A stretch of DNA of 23,168 nucleotides, taken from positions 1-23,168 of the forward strand of contig JBAQRB010000214.1 of assembly GCA_049295655.1 (NCBI GenBank), written 5' to 3'. Source of the stretch: CAJBIL01 sp049295655. GTDB taxonomy: Bacteria > Pseudomonadota > Gammaproteobacteria > Burkholderiales > Rhodocyclaceae. The notes beneath the pieces were generated by a model. It was not told where the DNA came from, did not search any database, and saw only the letters and a program-made list of their open reading frames with translations. Numbering within the stretch: the stretch's first letter is position 1; each line of letters begins with the position of its first letter. Positions 1-5,527 of the stretch are shown one piece after another. A program made the translations under genes and the position numbers.

Positions 1-164
1 GCGTGCAGGTGCACCGCGCTTTCGTCGAACGCGGCGCCGCCTGCCTGCCGCCGCTGCTCGCCGGTTTTGCTTTGCCCGGCGCGCCGCTGTTGGCAAGCGC
101 AACGCCTCCAGAAAAGCATGAGGCGAATCTCCCGAAAGCACGCACGCCGTCGCCGGCCCGCTGA
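1..164 (+). CDS. 3' end of an unidentified gene (partial)
   Basis: The frame that begins at position 3 stays open from the window edge to a TGA at 162-164 and gives about 53 residues. Its third codon positions are strongly G/C, as in the real genes of this window, whereas the competing frames are rich in Arg/Cys and look like shadows. The tail is Ala/Pro rich (ending with S-P-A-R) and carries no motif I recognise. It does not resemble the C-terminus of PqqE. The pqqB start follows 14 bp later, so it could be the first gene of the same transcript. A minus-strand alternative starting near 119 exists but has poorer codon usage. Confidence 0.4.
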   Translation, partial: VQVHRAFVERGAACLPPLLAGFALPGAPLLASATPPEKHEANLPKARTPSPAR

Positions 165-178
165 GAAATACTGAAGCC

Positions 179-1138
179 ATGAAAATACTCGTTCTCGGAT
201 CGGCCGCCGGCGGCGGTTTCCCGCAGTGGAACTGCAACTGCCGCAACTGCGCCGGCGTGCGCAATGGCAGCCTGCGTGCCAAGCCGCGCACCCAGTCGTC
301 GATCGCGGTCAGCGTCGACGGCAACGACTGGGTGCTGTTCAACGCATCCCCGGACATCCACGCGCAGATCCGCGCCAATCCCTGCCTGCAGCCGGGGCGC
401 GGGCTGCGCGACACGGGCATCGCCGGCGTCGTGCTGATCGACGCGCAGATCGACCACACCACCGGCCTCTTCATGCTGCGCGAGGGGAAACCGCTCGACA
501 TCTGGTGCACGGCGCAGGTGCGCGAGGATCTGACGACCGGCAACCCGATCTTCAACGTGCTCGATCATTTCTGCGGCGCGCGCTGGCAGGCGCTGCAGGT
601 CGATCCGCCGACGCCGTTTTGCGTTCGGGCCGTCCCCGGCCTGCGCTTCACGCCGGTGCCGCTGGCCAGCAAGGCGCCGCCTTATTCGCCGCACCGCCAC
701 GACCCGCACCCCGGCGACAACATCGGCGTGCTGATCGAAGCCGTCGACGAGGCGGGTAAGGACAAGGGCAGGGTCAGTCACAAGGTTTTCTACGCGCCGG
801 GCTTCGGCGCGATGGAGCCGCACCTCGAACCGTATCTGGCCGACAGCGACTGCGTGCTGCTCGACGGCACCTTCTGGACCGACGACGAGATGATCGCCTT
901 CGGCCTCTCGAACAACACCGCGCGCGCCATCGGCCACCTGCCGCAGTCCGGGGCGGACGGCATGATCGAACTGCTCGGTCGCTTTGCCAAGCCGCGCAAG
1001 GTGCTGATTCACATCAACAACACCAATCCGATCCTCGACGAGGACTCGGCGCAGCGCGCCGAACTCGCCGGCGCCGGCATCGAGCTCGCGCACGACGGGA
1101 TGCTGATCGACTTTCCGGTTTCTGGAGGAGCGCAATGA
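179..1138 (+). CDS. pqqB: PqqB, metallo-beta-lactamase-fold PQQ biosynthesis protein
   Basis: A 319-residue protein of normal PqqB length. It opens with the family signature KILVLGSAAGGGFPQWNCNC. Cys19, Cys21 and Cys24 form the structural zinc knuckle of PqqB. The metal site is the PqqB variant D-x-Q-I-D-H-T-T-G (Asp88, Gln90, Asp92, His93) instead of the classical HxHxDH. PqqB is known as an iron-dependent hydroxylase that acts on the tyrosine-derived ring of the processed PqqA dipeptide in the cytoplasm. The Shine-Dalgarno before this ATG is weak, but the conserved N-terminus fixes the start. The stop overlaps the pqqC start (ATGA), so the two are probably translationally coupled. Nothing required appears to be missing. 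Confidence 0.97.
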   Translation: MKILVLGSAAGGGFPQWNCNCRNCAGVRNGSLRAKPRTQSSIAVSVDGNDWVLFNASPDIHAQIRANPCLQPGRGLRDTGIAGVVLIDAQIDHTTGLFMLREGKPLDIWCTAQVREDLTTGNPIFNVLDHFCGARWQALQVDPPTPFCVRAVPGLRFTPVPLASKAPPYSPHRHDPHPGDNIGVLIEAVDEAGKDKGRVSHKVFYAPGFGAMEPHLEPYLADSDCVLLDGTFWTDDEMIAFGLSNNTARAIGHLPQSGADGMIELLGRFAKPRKVLIHINNTNPILDEDSAQRAELAGAGIELAHDGMLIDFPVSGGAQ

Positions 1139-1911
1139 AGATGAACGAACTGCAGGCGTGGAGCGACGAGGAATTCGAAGCCAGGCTGCGCGCGATGGGC
1201 AGCAGCTACCACATCCACCATCCCTTCCAGGTGATGATGCACCGCGGCCAGCTCGCTCCGCAGCAGATCCGCGGTTGGGTGGCAAACCGTTATTACTACC
1301 AGATCAACATCCCGATCAAGGACGCGGCGATTCTCGCCAACTGCCCGGACCGCGAAGTGCGCCGCCACTGGGTGCAGCGCATCCTCGACCACGACGGCTA
1401 CAACGGCGAGGACGGCGGCATCGAGGCGTGGATTCGCCTCGGCGAGGCGGTCGGCCTGTCGCGCGACGAGATCGTTTCGCAGCGCCTGGTGCTGCCCGGC
1501 GTGCGCTTTGCCGTCGACGCCTACGTCAATTTCGCGCGCCAGCGGCCGTGGCAGGAAGCGGCGGCGGCTTCGCTGACCGAACTCTTCGCGCCGACCATCC
1601 ACCAGTCGCGCCTCGACTTCTGGCCGCAGCACTATCCGTGGATCGAGGCCGAGGGCTACGCCTACTTCCGCCGCCGCCTGAGCGAAGCGCCGCGCGACGT
1701 GGTGAACGGCCTGCGCATCACGCTCGGCCACTTCAACACGCGCGAGCTGCAGGAGCGCGTGCTGGTCATCCTGCAGTTCAAGCTCGACATCCTGTGGACT
1801 ATGCTCGACGCGATGCTGCTCGCCTACAGCCGGGTCGATGTCGACGGCTGGGGCGCCTATACGCCGATGGGCGGCGAGGGGTGCGAGGGGTACGAAGCCG
1901 CCGCTTCATGA
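1135..1911 (+). CDS. pqqC: PqqC, pyrroloquinoline-quinone synthase
   Basis: A 258-residue cofactor-independent oxidase of the TenA/haem-oxygenase fold. It performs the last step of PQQ synthesis: ring closure and eight-electron oxidation of AHQQ. Family landmarks are Y-H-I-H-H-P-F (residues 25-31), H-D-G-Y (86-89), T-I-H-Q-S-R (154-159), G-Y-A-Y-F-R near 174-179 and Q-F-K-L-D near 214-218. These correspond to the catalytic His/Tyr/Arg/Lys set of Klebsiella PqqC with an offset of about two. The start overlaps the pqqB stop by 4 bp and is preceded by a strong GGAGGAG. The stop codon at 1909-1911 lies inside a palindrome (1906-1920) that is probably a regulatory site for pqqA. Confidence 0.97.
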   Translation: MKMNELQAWSDEEFEARLRAMGSSYHIHHPFQVMMHRGQLAPQQIRGWVANRYYYQINIPIKDAAILANCPDREVRRHWVQRILDHDGYNGEDGGIEAWIRLGEAVGLSRDEIVSQRLVLPGVRFAVDAYVNFARQRPWQEAAAASLTELFAPTIHQSRLDFWPQHYPWIEAEGYAYFRRRLSEAPRDVVNGLRITLGHFNTRELQERVLVILQFKLDILWTMLDAMLLAYSRVDVDGWGAYTPMGGEGCEGYEAAAS

Positions 1912-1920
1912 TTTTCATGA
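1906..1920. promoter_or_regulatory. palindromic operator candidate upstream of pqqA
   Basis: TCATGA-TTT-TCATGA: two 6-bp palindromic half-sites separated by 3 bp, overlapping the pqqC stop codon. Its centre is about 106 bp before the pqqA start. The same 15-bp sequence, in reverse-complement orientation, occurs at 8517-8531 upstream of the pqqU-like receptor. A possible -10 (AATAAT, 1966-1971) lies between the site and pqqA, with no good -35, which would suit an activator-dependent promoter. The pattern is seen directly; operator function is inferred and the binding protein is unknown. Confidence 0.55.
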
Positions 1921-2018
1921 GCTGTTTCTGGCGAAACGCCGCTGGTCCGCGGCGCGCCGGCAACGAATAATCAGTACAGGGACGGCAGGGTGCCGTTCCA
2001 CCATAAAGGAGACCTGCC

Positions 2019-2093
2019 ATGAACTGGGAAACCCCCGCCTACTGTGAAATCCGCCTCGGCTTCGAAGTCACCGCCTACGTCTACGTGCGTTAA
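2019..2093 (+). CDS. pqqA: PqqA, PQQ precursor peptide
   Basis: A 24-codon gene preceded by AAGGAGA at 2006-2012. The peptide begins MNWETPAYCE and contains the PqqA core G-F-E-V-T-A-Y, with Glu16 and Tyr20 in the invariant E-x3-Y arrangement. These are the two side chains that PqqE cross-links and that become the PQQ skeleton. The peptide is ribosomally made, bound by PqqD, cross-linked, and then trimmed by proteases. Its place between pqqC and pqqD is unusual, since pqqA usually leads the operon. About 107 bp separate it from pqqC, the upstream palindrome lies in that gap, and a strong stem-loop follows, so pqqA probably has its own promoter and a high transcript level. Confidence 0.95.
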   Translation: MNWETPAYCEIRLGFEVTAYVYVR

Positions 2094-2101
2094 GCGTTGA
2101 T

Positions 2102-2140
2102 GCGGAAGCGGCCGGTCGGCCGCTTCCGCCTGTTCCTTTT
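2102..2140 (+). terminator. stem-loop between pqqA and pqqD (attenuating terminator)
   Basis: A perfect 12-bp stem (2102-2113 with 2118-2129) and a 4-nt loop (GGTC), followed by a pyrimidine-rich tract with four T at 2137-2140. The T-run is imperfect, so partial termination or 3'-end protection of a short pqqA mRNA is more likely than complete termination. A hairpin after pqqA is also known in other pqq operons, where it allows excess pqqA transcript. Confidence 0.7.
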
Positions 2141-2174
2141 CCCGTTTTCCTCTCGCCCACCGGAGCGCCGCGCC

Positions 2175-2459
2175 TTGGACACCGTGACATCAATCGACAG
2201 CGTCTGCCCCCGCCTGGCGCCGCACTACGTTTTCCGCTGGGAAGCGAGCCAGGACGCCTTCATCCTGCTTTACCCGGAAGGCCTGATCAAGCTCAACGCT
2301 TCGGCCGGCGAAATACTCAAACGCTGCGACGGCGAGCGCAAGGTCTCGACGATCGTCGCCGAACTGCAGGCCGATTTCCCGGGCTGCGACGAGTCGATTG
2401 CCGAGGGCGCGCACGCCTTCATCAACGTCGCATGCGGCAAAGGCTGGCTGCGGACCTGA
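2175..2459 (+). CDS. pqqD: PqqD, PqqA-binding peptide chaperone
   Basis: A small (94-residue) RiPP-recognition-element protein that presents PqqA to the radical-SAM enzyme PqqE. Family landmarks are P-R-L-A-P-H-Y-V-F-R-W-E near the start, I-L-L-Y-P-E-G-L-I-K-L-N in the middle and the C-terminal A-C-x-K-x-W. A longer ATG start at 2097 would add 26 residues, unlike PqqD, and would run through the pqqA hairpin. The TTG at 2175 has GGAG at 2162-2165, nine bases upstream, and gives the usual PqqD length. A GTG at 2184 is a second option. The usual next gene, pqqE, is not found. Confidence 0.93.
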   Translation: MDTVTSIDSVCPRLAPHYVFRWEASQDAFILLYPEGLIKLNASAGEILKRCDGERKVSTIVAELQADFPGCDESIAEGAHAFINVACGKGWLRT

Positions 2460-2529
2460 GTCGCAGAATCACTGACTTCGTCGGCGGCTGCGCCGCCCGA
2501 AGGCTGCCGCGAGGTTGGCCGGAGAGGCA

Positions 2530-2622
2530 ATGAATACGCCATTCTCCACAATATGCCGAGGCGCCCGGTCGTTTGGGCGGACGGCTCAGGTCCTGGAGTT
2601 CATCCCCTGTTCTGACGATTGA
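2530..2622 (+). pseudogene. aborted ORF at the expected pqqE position
   Basis: A well-placed Shine-Dalgarno (GGAGAGG, 2521-2527) precedes an ATG at 2530 that begins M-N-T-P-F-S-T. The frame then loses any family resemblance and stops at 2620-2622 after 30 codons. It starts 70 bp after pqqD, where pqqE normally lies. My reading is that the first few codons of a gene, plausibly pqqE, survive and the rest was replaced by the toxin-antitoxin island. No radical-SAM Cys motif or other PqqE sequence is visible, so the identity is a guess. Confidence 0.3.
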
Positions 2623-2662
2623 CCAAGGTGTTCGTGCGGTTTAAAATCTCCCGAAACGGGAG
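2619..2662 (+). promoter_or_regulatory. sigma70-type promoter and operator of higBA
   Basis: TTGACC (2619-2624), a 17-bp spacer and TAAAAT (2642-2647) form a near-consensus promoter. Directly after the -10 is an inverted repeat CTCCCG-AAA-CGGGAG (2648-2662) that spans the likely transcription start and runs into the Shine-Dalgarno. A bound antitoxin there would block transcription. The elements are seen directly; HigA binding is inferred from the autoregulation usual in this family. Confidence 0.7.
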
Positions 2663-2669
2663 GTTGGTC

Positions 2670-2978
2670 ATGCGAGTCATTGCCAAGAGTACGCTGGTCA
2701 AATACTGGAATCAGCCCGCGTGCGCCGATGCGAAAGGTGCTTTGCAAAGCTGGCACGATGAAGCGCTCAAGGCGAACTGGAAGACGCCGCAGGACGTCAA
2801 AGTGCAGTACGGAAGTGCGAGCATCTGCGGCAACAACCGTGTGGTGTTCAATATCTCAGGCAACAAATACCGCCTGGTCGTCGAGATGCAATATCAAGCC
2901 GGGATTGCTTGGGTGAAGTTCGTTGGAACCCATGCGCAGTACGACCGGATCAACGTGGAGACCGTCAATGAATATTAA
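2670..2978 (+). CDS. higB: HigB-family mRNA interferase toxin
   Basis: A 102-residue type II toxin of the HigB branch of the RelE superfamily, a ribosome-dependent mRNA endonuclease. The recognisable C-terminal core is V-F-N-I-S-G-N-K-Y-R-L-V followed by V-K-F-V-G-T-H-A-Q-Y-D-R-I, where the T-H-x-x-Y-D segment carries conserved active-site positions. The start at 2670 is chosen over an in-frame upstream codon at 2619 because GGGAGG (2658-2663) precedes it and because the longer start would begin inside the promoter. The toxin gene comes first and overlaps the antitoxin gene by 11 bp, the usual hig order. Confidence 0.93.
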   Translation: MRVIAKSTLVKYWNQPACADAKGALQSWHDEALKANWKTPQDVKVQYGSASICGNNRVVFNISGNKYRLVVEMQYQAGIAWVKFVGTHAQYDRINVETVNEY

Positions 2979-3324
2979 GCCGATCCGGAACGACGACGAC
3001 TTGCGCAGCGCGTTCAAGCAGTTGGAACGCGTCTATCAGGCCGCCGAGGGAACGCCCGAAGCCGACGAAATGGAAATCCTCGTCACGCTGATCGGCGCCT
3101 ATGAAGACAAGCATTTCCCGGTTGGCGTAGTCGATCCGGTCGAAGCCATCAAATTCAGGATGGAGCAACAGGGGCTCAGCCAGAAGGACCTTGAACCATT
3201 CATCGGCTCAAGCGGCCGCGTTTCCGAAGTGCTGAACCACAAGCGCCGGCTGAGCCTGAAGATGGTCAAGCGGCTGCACGAAGGCCTGCATATTCCCTAC
3301 GAAAGTCTTCTGGCGGCGGCGTAG
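2968..3324 (+). CDS. higA: HigA-family antitoxin, XRE-type HTH
   Basis: A 118-residue antitoxin. The N-terminal half (about 1-55) is acidic and helical and should wrap the toxin. The C-terminal half (about 62-115) is a helix-turn-helix of the Cro/CI type: A-I-K-F-R-M-E-Q-Q-G-L-S-Q-K-D-L, then S-S-G-R-V-S-E-V-L-N as the recognition helix, then K-R-R-L-S. It overlaps higB by 11 bp, so the two are translationally coupled. It probably represses its own operon through the inverted repeat at 2648-2662. The last 53 bp of its coding sequence are repeated, with five transitions, at 5303-5355. Confidence 0.93.
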   Translation: MNIKPIRNDDDLRSAFKQLERVYQAAEGTPEADEMEILVTLIGAYEDKHFPVGVVDPVEAIKFRMEQQGLSQKDLEPFIGSSGRVSEVLNHKRRLSLKMVKRLHEGLHIPYESLLAAA

Positions 3325-3351
3325 TCGATGGCGGCGGGATAGCGCATCGGC

Positions 3352-3681
3352 TTACTTGCCCGCAAGCAGGCGCTCAACCGCGGATCGATAAGCGGCCATG
3401 TCTTCGCGTTTGTCGATGGTCAGTACCAGAACGATCAGCACATCGTCCTCAACGCGATAGACCAGACGGTAGCCTTGCTTGCGTAGTTTGATCTTGTAGC
3501 AGTCGCGCAGATCGCCGTGCAATTGCGCGCCAGGCGTGCGGGGTTGTTCGAGACGTTTTTTCAATGCCTTGCGCAACACCTCTCTGACGCTTCCGTCGAG
3601 GGCATTCCACTCGTCGAGCGCTTCCGGCAGAAACTGAAGCCGGAATTTTCCGGGGCCTTGAGCGACTTCAGATCTGGTCAA
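3352..3681 (-). CDS. relE: RelE-type mRNA interferase toxin
   Basis: A 109-residue toxin that aligns closely with E. coli RelE through D-C-Y-K-I-K-L-R-x-x-G-Y-R-L-V-Y. All five catalytic positions known from E. coli RelE (Lys52, Lys54, Arg61, Arg81, Tyr87) have counterparts here at Lys63, Lys65, Arg72, Arg92 and Tyr98. The toxin therefore looks intact and should cleave mRNA in the ribosomal A site. It has about 11 extra N-terminal residues, and its start overlaps the antitoxin stop by 14 bp. The gene converges on higA with a 27-bp gap. Confidence 0.95.
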   Translation of the reverse strand: MTRSEVAQGPGKFRLQFLPEALDEWNALDGSVREVLRKALKKRLEQPRTPGAQLHGDLRDCYKIKLRKQGYRLVYRVEDDVLIVLVLTIDKREDMAAYRSAVERLLAGK

Positions 3682-3919
3682 TATCCACCTCGATGGCGGT
3701 GTCCTTGCGCGTCAGACGGTGGCGTACCAGTTCAAGCAGGTCCCGGTCGGACAGTTCATCGACCAAGGCCTCGAAGAGTCTGGGGGTAATCATGTAAAAC
3801 GCGGGGCGGTTGTGGTTCAGTACCGCAACGGGCATTTCCCCTGCCGTACGCAGCACCTGCGCCGGGTTCTTCTTGAACTCCGACATGCTGATCGAGTGAT
3901 CCGCGTAAATCATATCCAT
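3668..3919 (-). CDS. Phd/YefM (StbD-like) antitoxin
   Basis: An 83-residue antitoxin to the RelE toxin. The N-terminal half has the Phd/YefM DNA-binding signature S-I-S-M-S-E-F-K-K-N-P-A-Q-V-L and the strand V-A-V-L-N-H-N-R-P-A-F-Y-M-I. The C-terminal half is the charged toxin-binding tail. Two ATGs are possible (3922 and 3919). AAGGAG at 3926-3931 is 3 nt from the first and 6 nt from the second, so 3919 is preferred. This is a hybrid pairing, a Phd-type antitoxin with a RelE toxin, which is common. The promoter with an internal dyad at 3952-3980 suggests autorepression. Confidence 0.92.
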   Translation of the reverse strand: MDMIYADHSISMSEFKKNPAQVLRTAGEMPVAVLNHNRPAFYMITPRLFEALVDELSDRDLLELVRHRLTRKDTAIEVDIDQI

Positions 3920-3951
3920 CATTTTCTCCTTGCGATGCAGATATGGCTACG

Positions 3952-3980
3952 AATATAGCGCCAATTTCGGCGCTGATCAA
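3952..3980 (-). promoter_or_regulatory. promoter with internal dyad for the phd-relE operon
   Basis: Read on the minus strand: TTGATC (3980-3975), a 17-bp spacer and TATATT (3957-3952). The spacer carries an inverted repeat (AGCGCC and GGCGCT arms, 6-nt centre) at 3957-3974, filling the gap between -35 and -10, where a bound antitoxin would exclude RNA polymerase. The likely start site lies about 20-25 bp before the antitoxin gene. Confidence 0.65.
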
Positions 3981-4011
3981 CGTGCATTTCGTTATGCCCC
4001 TGTTGTTACAG

Positions 4012-4485
4012 TTATCTAACTATTTCTCTCGCCGCTTCCTTGTGCCGGAACGACTGGGCGACACCGCCGAGAAAGGCACCAAGACATTCAATTTGGCCGC
4101 GCTCTGACTTGTTATGTCCCGGTTGAGAGCATATTTCCGTTGCCCGCGCCGCCATGCCTTTAATATCAGTACCGGTTAGATCCCATAGACATGCAAAGCC
4201 GAAGTACTCGCCAACTGACTGAAGTGGGAAATTGCGCATTATGTCGGTCGAGATCGCCAAAAATGAAACTTCTTCACGAAAACCATTCCGCACAGCGGAT
4301 TGCACGACGCTTGTGTCCATTGGATTGATATGCTTTGCCCGTGCCTCCCTTGCAATCGCTTCGGCAAGCGCACTTTGAATCGAGCAATCTCTGCGTGGTT
4401 CTGAAATGGCGATCCCGCTGACGGCAAGTGCTACCACGAATAGAAGAAGTTTCTTCATTTGAATGTTAGGTTGCGATGTGCTCAT
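4012..4485 (-). CDS. exported protein of unknown function, four cysteines
   Basis: A 157-residue protein I do not recognise. Residues 10-28 (M-K-K-L-L-L-F-V-V-A-L-A-V-S-G-I-A-I-S) form a clear signal peptide. The mature part has four cysteines (34, 99, 119, 134), enough for two periplasmic disulfides. The start at 4485 overlaps the stop of the preceding gene (ATGA), which suggests coupling. The signal peptide itself could start at the internal Met10 (4458), but no Shine-Dalgarno precedes that codon. The segment around Cys134 (E-C-L-G-A-F-L-G-G-V-A) is faintly like small periplasmic immunity proteins of the Rap1a/Tai type, but this is only an impression. Base composition is clearly less GC-rich than the chromosomal neighbours. 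Confidence 0.65.
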   Translation of the reverse strand: MSTSQPNIQMKKLLLFVVALAVSGIAISEPRRDCSIQSALAEAIAREARAKHINPMDTSVVQSAVRNGFREEVSFLAISTDIMRNFPLQSVGEYFGFACLWDLTGTDIKGMAARATEICSQPGHNKSERGQIECLGAFLGGVAQSFRHKEAAREIVR

Positions 4486-4796
4486 GGTTTGAGTATCTCA
4501 ACAACTAGCTGCGTCACCATGCCAAGAATGACAAGGAGTAGTGAAGTTTTAAAAATGCGTAAGGCCTTATGCGTATCAGTATTTGCTTCTAAGGCCATGT
4601 AATTTTTCTCTTCCTCTGAAAGAGTGCGCTCTTTTCCTTCTTTGGCAGCCTCGTATGCATCAACTAAAGGGTTTCCCGGAATAGACTGATATGCGGCGTC
4701 AATTTGACGTGCCAAAGCATCTGATCTTGCCAGAATTAATACGCCGATAATTTGAAGGGCGATCCCGATAATGTTGAATAGCTTGAAGTAATCCAT
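4482..4796 (-). CDS. small membrane protein with two TM segments, unknown function
   Basis: A 104-residue protein with hydrophobic spans at about residues 5-24 (L-F-N-I-I-G-I-A-L-Q-I-I-G-V-L-I-L) and 82-101 (T-S-L-L-L-V-I-L-G-M-V-T-Q-L-V-V). They are separated by a charged loop containing E-A-A-K-E-G-K-E-R and E-E-E-K. A short AGGA lies four bases before the ATG. It overlaps the exported protein gene by 4 bp and follows the 73-codon ORF by 6 bp, so the three form one apparent transcript. Codon use is less GC-biased than in flanking genes, in keeping with transfer. No family recognised. Confidence 0.65.
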   Translation of the reverse strand: MDYFKLFNIIGIALQIIGVLILARSDALARQIDAAYQSIPGNPLVDAYEAAKEGKERTLSEEEKNYMALEANTDTHKALRIFKTSLLLVILGMVTQLVVEILKP

Positions 4797-4802
4797 AGCG
4801 TC

Positions 4803-5024
4803 CTAACGTGAAGTAGACGACATTTCGTCGAGTAAACAGATTATCGGACTTGACTCGATATTCAGGCGGTCGTTGCCAAGCGATTGTTTATTAACGTTGT
4901 CGTCGTCCGGCAATGGTTTGTCATGTCCAATATCCTTTCGGTGTCGATATGCGGTAACGCTGCCTGCGTCACCGCTTATCTCTCCGGCGTTTTTTGCTGC
5001 GCCGTACGATACCCCATTTTCCAT
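4803..5024 (-). CDS. possible small gene or decayed 3' end, unknown
   Basis: A 73-codon ORF beginning M-E-N-G-V-S-Y-G-A-A-K-N-A-G. No hydrophobic segment and no recognised domain. The same frame is also open upstream to about 5278 except for one TGA near 5084, so this may be the surviving end of a longer gene broken by that stop. Only a weak Shine-Dalgarno precedes the ATG. Its 6-bp spacing to the next minus-strand gene supports a real coding history. Confidence 0.3.
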   Translation of the reverse strand: MENGVSYGAAKNAGEISGDAGSVTAYRHRKDIGHDKPLPDDDNVNKQSLGNDRLNIESSPIICLLDEMSSTSR

Positions 5025-5120
5025 GACGTCCGCGATTTTTATGGTATTGATATTGGTGCGATGGCGCAGGGTGAATCAGGCCGCTCCATTGCCAATTCGC
5101 GCCGGGCTTTTTTCACAGTG

Positions 5121-5137
5121 TTCGTCTGTAACGAACG
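5121..5137. repeat. short dyad repeat, copy 1
   Basis: TTCGTCTGTAACGAACG. The arms TTCGT and ACGAA can pair. It matches the copy at 5229-5245 at 15 of 17 positions, 108 bp away. The spacing is a multiple of three, and both copies fall in the same minus-strand frame (F-V-T-D-E and F-V-R-D-E), so this could be a repeat inside a former gene rather than a regulatory element. Confidence 0.45.
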
Positions 5138-5228
5138 ATAAAGGCTGGTCGAATCCCGCCAGTAAAGGCGAGAGCCAATATATTCGCCACTCTTCGGCCG
5201 ATGCCAGCGTACTTTGGTTACTCAAGCA

Positions 5229-5245
5229 TTCGTCTCTGACGAACG
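5229..5245. repeat. short dyad repeat, copy 2
   Basis: TTCGTCTCTGACGAACG. The 6-bp arms TTCGTC and GACGAA around a 3-nt loop make this the more perfect dyad of the two copies. Confidence 0.45.
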
Positions 5246-5302
5246 GTCGGGTGAGGTCATCGACCGCGTGAGCGCTCGGCCGAGTACAAAGGGGGGCGGT
5301 GG

Positions 5303-5355
5303 AAGCGGCTGCGCGAGGGCCTGCATACCCCCTGCGAAAGTCTTCTGGCGGCGGC
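5303..5355 (+). pseudogene. remnant of a second higA 3' end
   Basis: Ungapped alignment to higA 3268-3320 gives 48 identical bases of 53. All five differences are A-to-G or T-to-C relative to higA. The conceptual translation K-R-L-R-E-G-L-H-T-P-C-E-S-L-L-A-A-A matches the HigA C-terminus. The stop codon that ends higA is replaced by TTG, and no upstream antitoxin sequence remains. It is a decayed duplicate lying in direct orientation 2,035 bp from the intact copy. Confidence 0.75.
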
Positions 5356-5527
5356 TTGGCCCACTGCCTCGACTGCGCCGCCCGTTGCCACGCCGCAGCC
5401 AGCCGCTTCCCTTCGCTTTTCCCTTACGCCCGCCCTCGCTCTCAGGTACAGTCTGGGGCCGCGGACCGGCCTTTCCGGCCGGCGGGACAAGGCGGCAGCC
5501 GTTGCCGCACAGCGCCGAGAAACGATC

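Larger units (their letters stand above)
5025..5527. other. non-coding or decayed stretch at the end of the accessory island
   Basis: No convincing gene in about 500 bp. It contains the two TTCGTC...GACGAA-type repeats (5121-5137, 5229-5245), a minus-strand open stretch interrupted by a stop, and a higA 3'-end remnant (5303-5355). After 5360 GC rises again and the sequence appears to return to chromosomal type. ORFs across 5257-5647 are mutually overlapping, Arg/Ala/Pro-rich shadows. Confidence 0.5.

Noticed and set aside
2097..2174. Longer start for pqqD at 2097
   Set aside because: It would translate through the pqqA stem-loop and give a protein longer than PqqD, whereas TTG 2175 has a Shine-Dalgarno at proper spacing.
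2483..2497. GGCGGC-TGC-GCCGCC hairpin after pqqD as a terminator
   Set aside because: Short stem with no T-run after it.
3990..4830. Possible integron cassette array (GTTA/TAAC-like sequences near 4010 and 4801, small genes in one direction)
   Set aside because: The candidate core sites do not match the RYYYAAC/GTTRRRY pair, no matching partner site lies at the proper distance, and no integrase is present.
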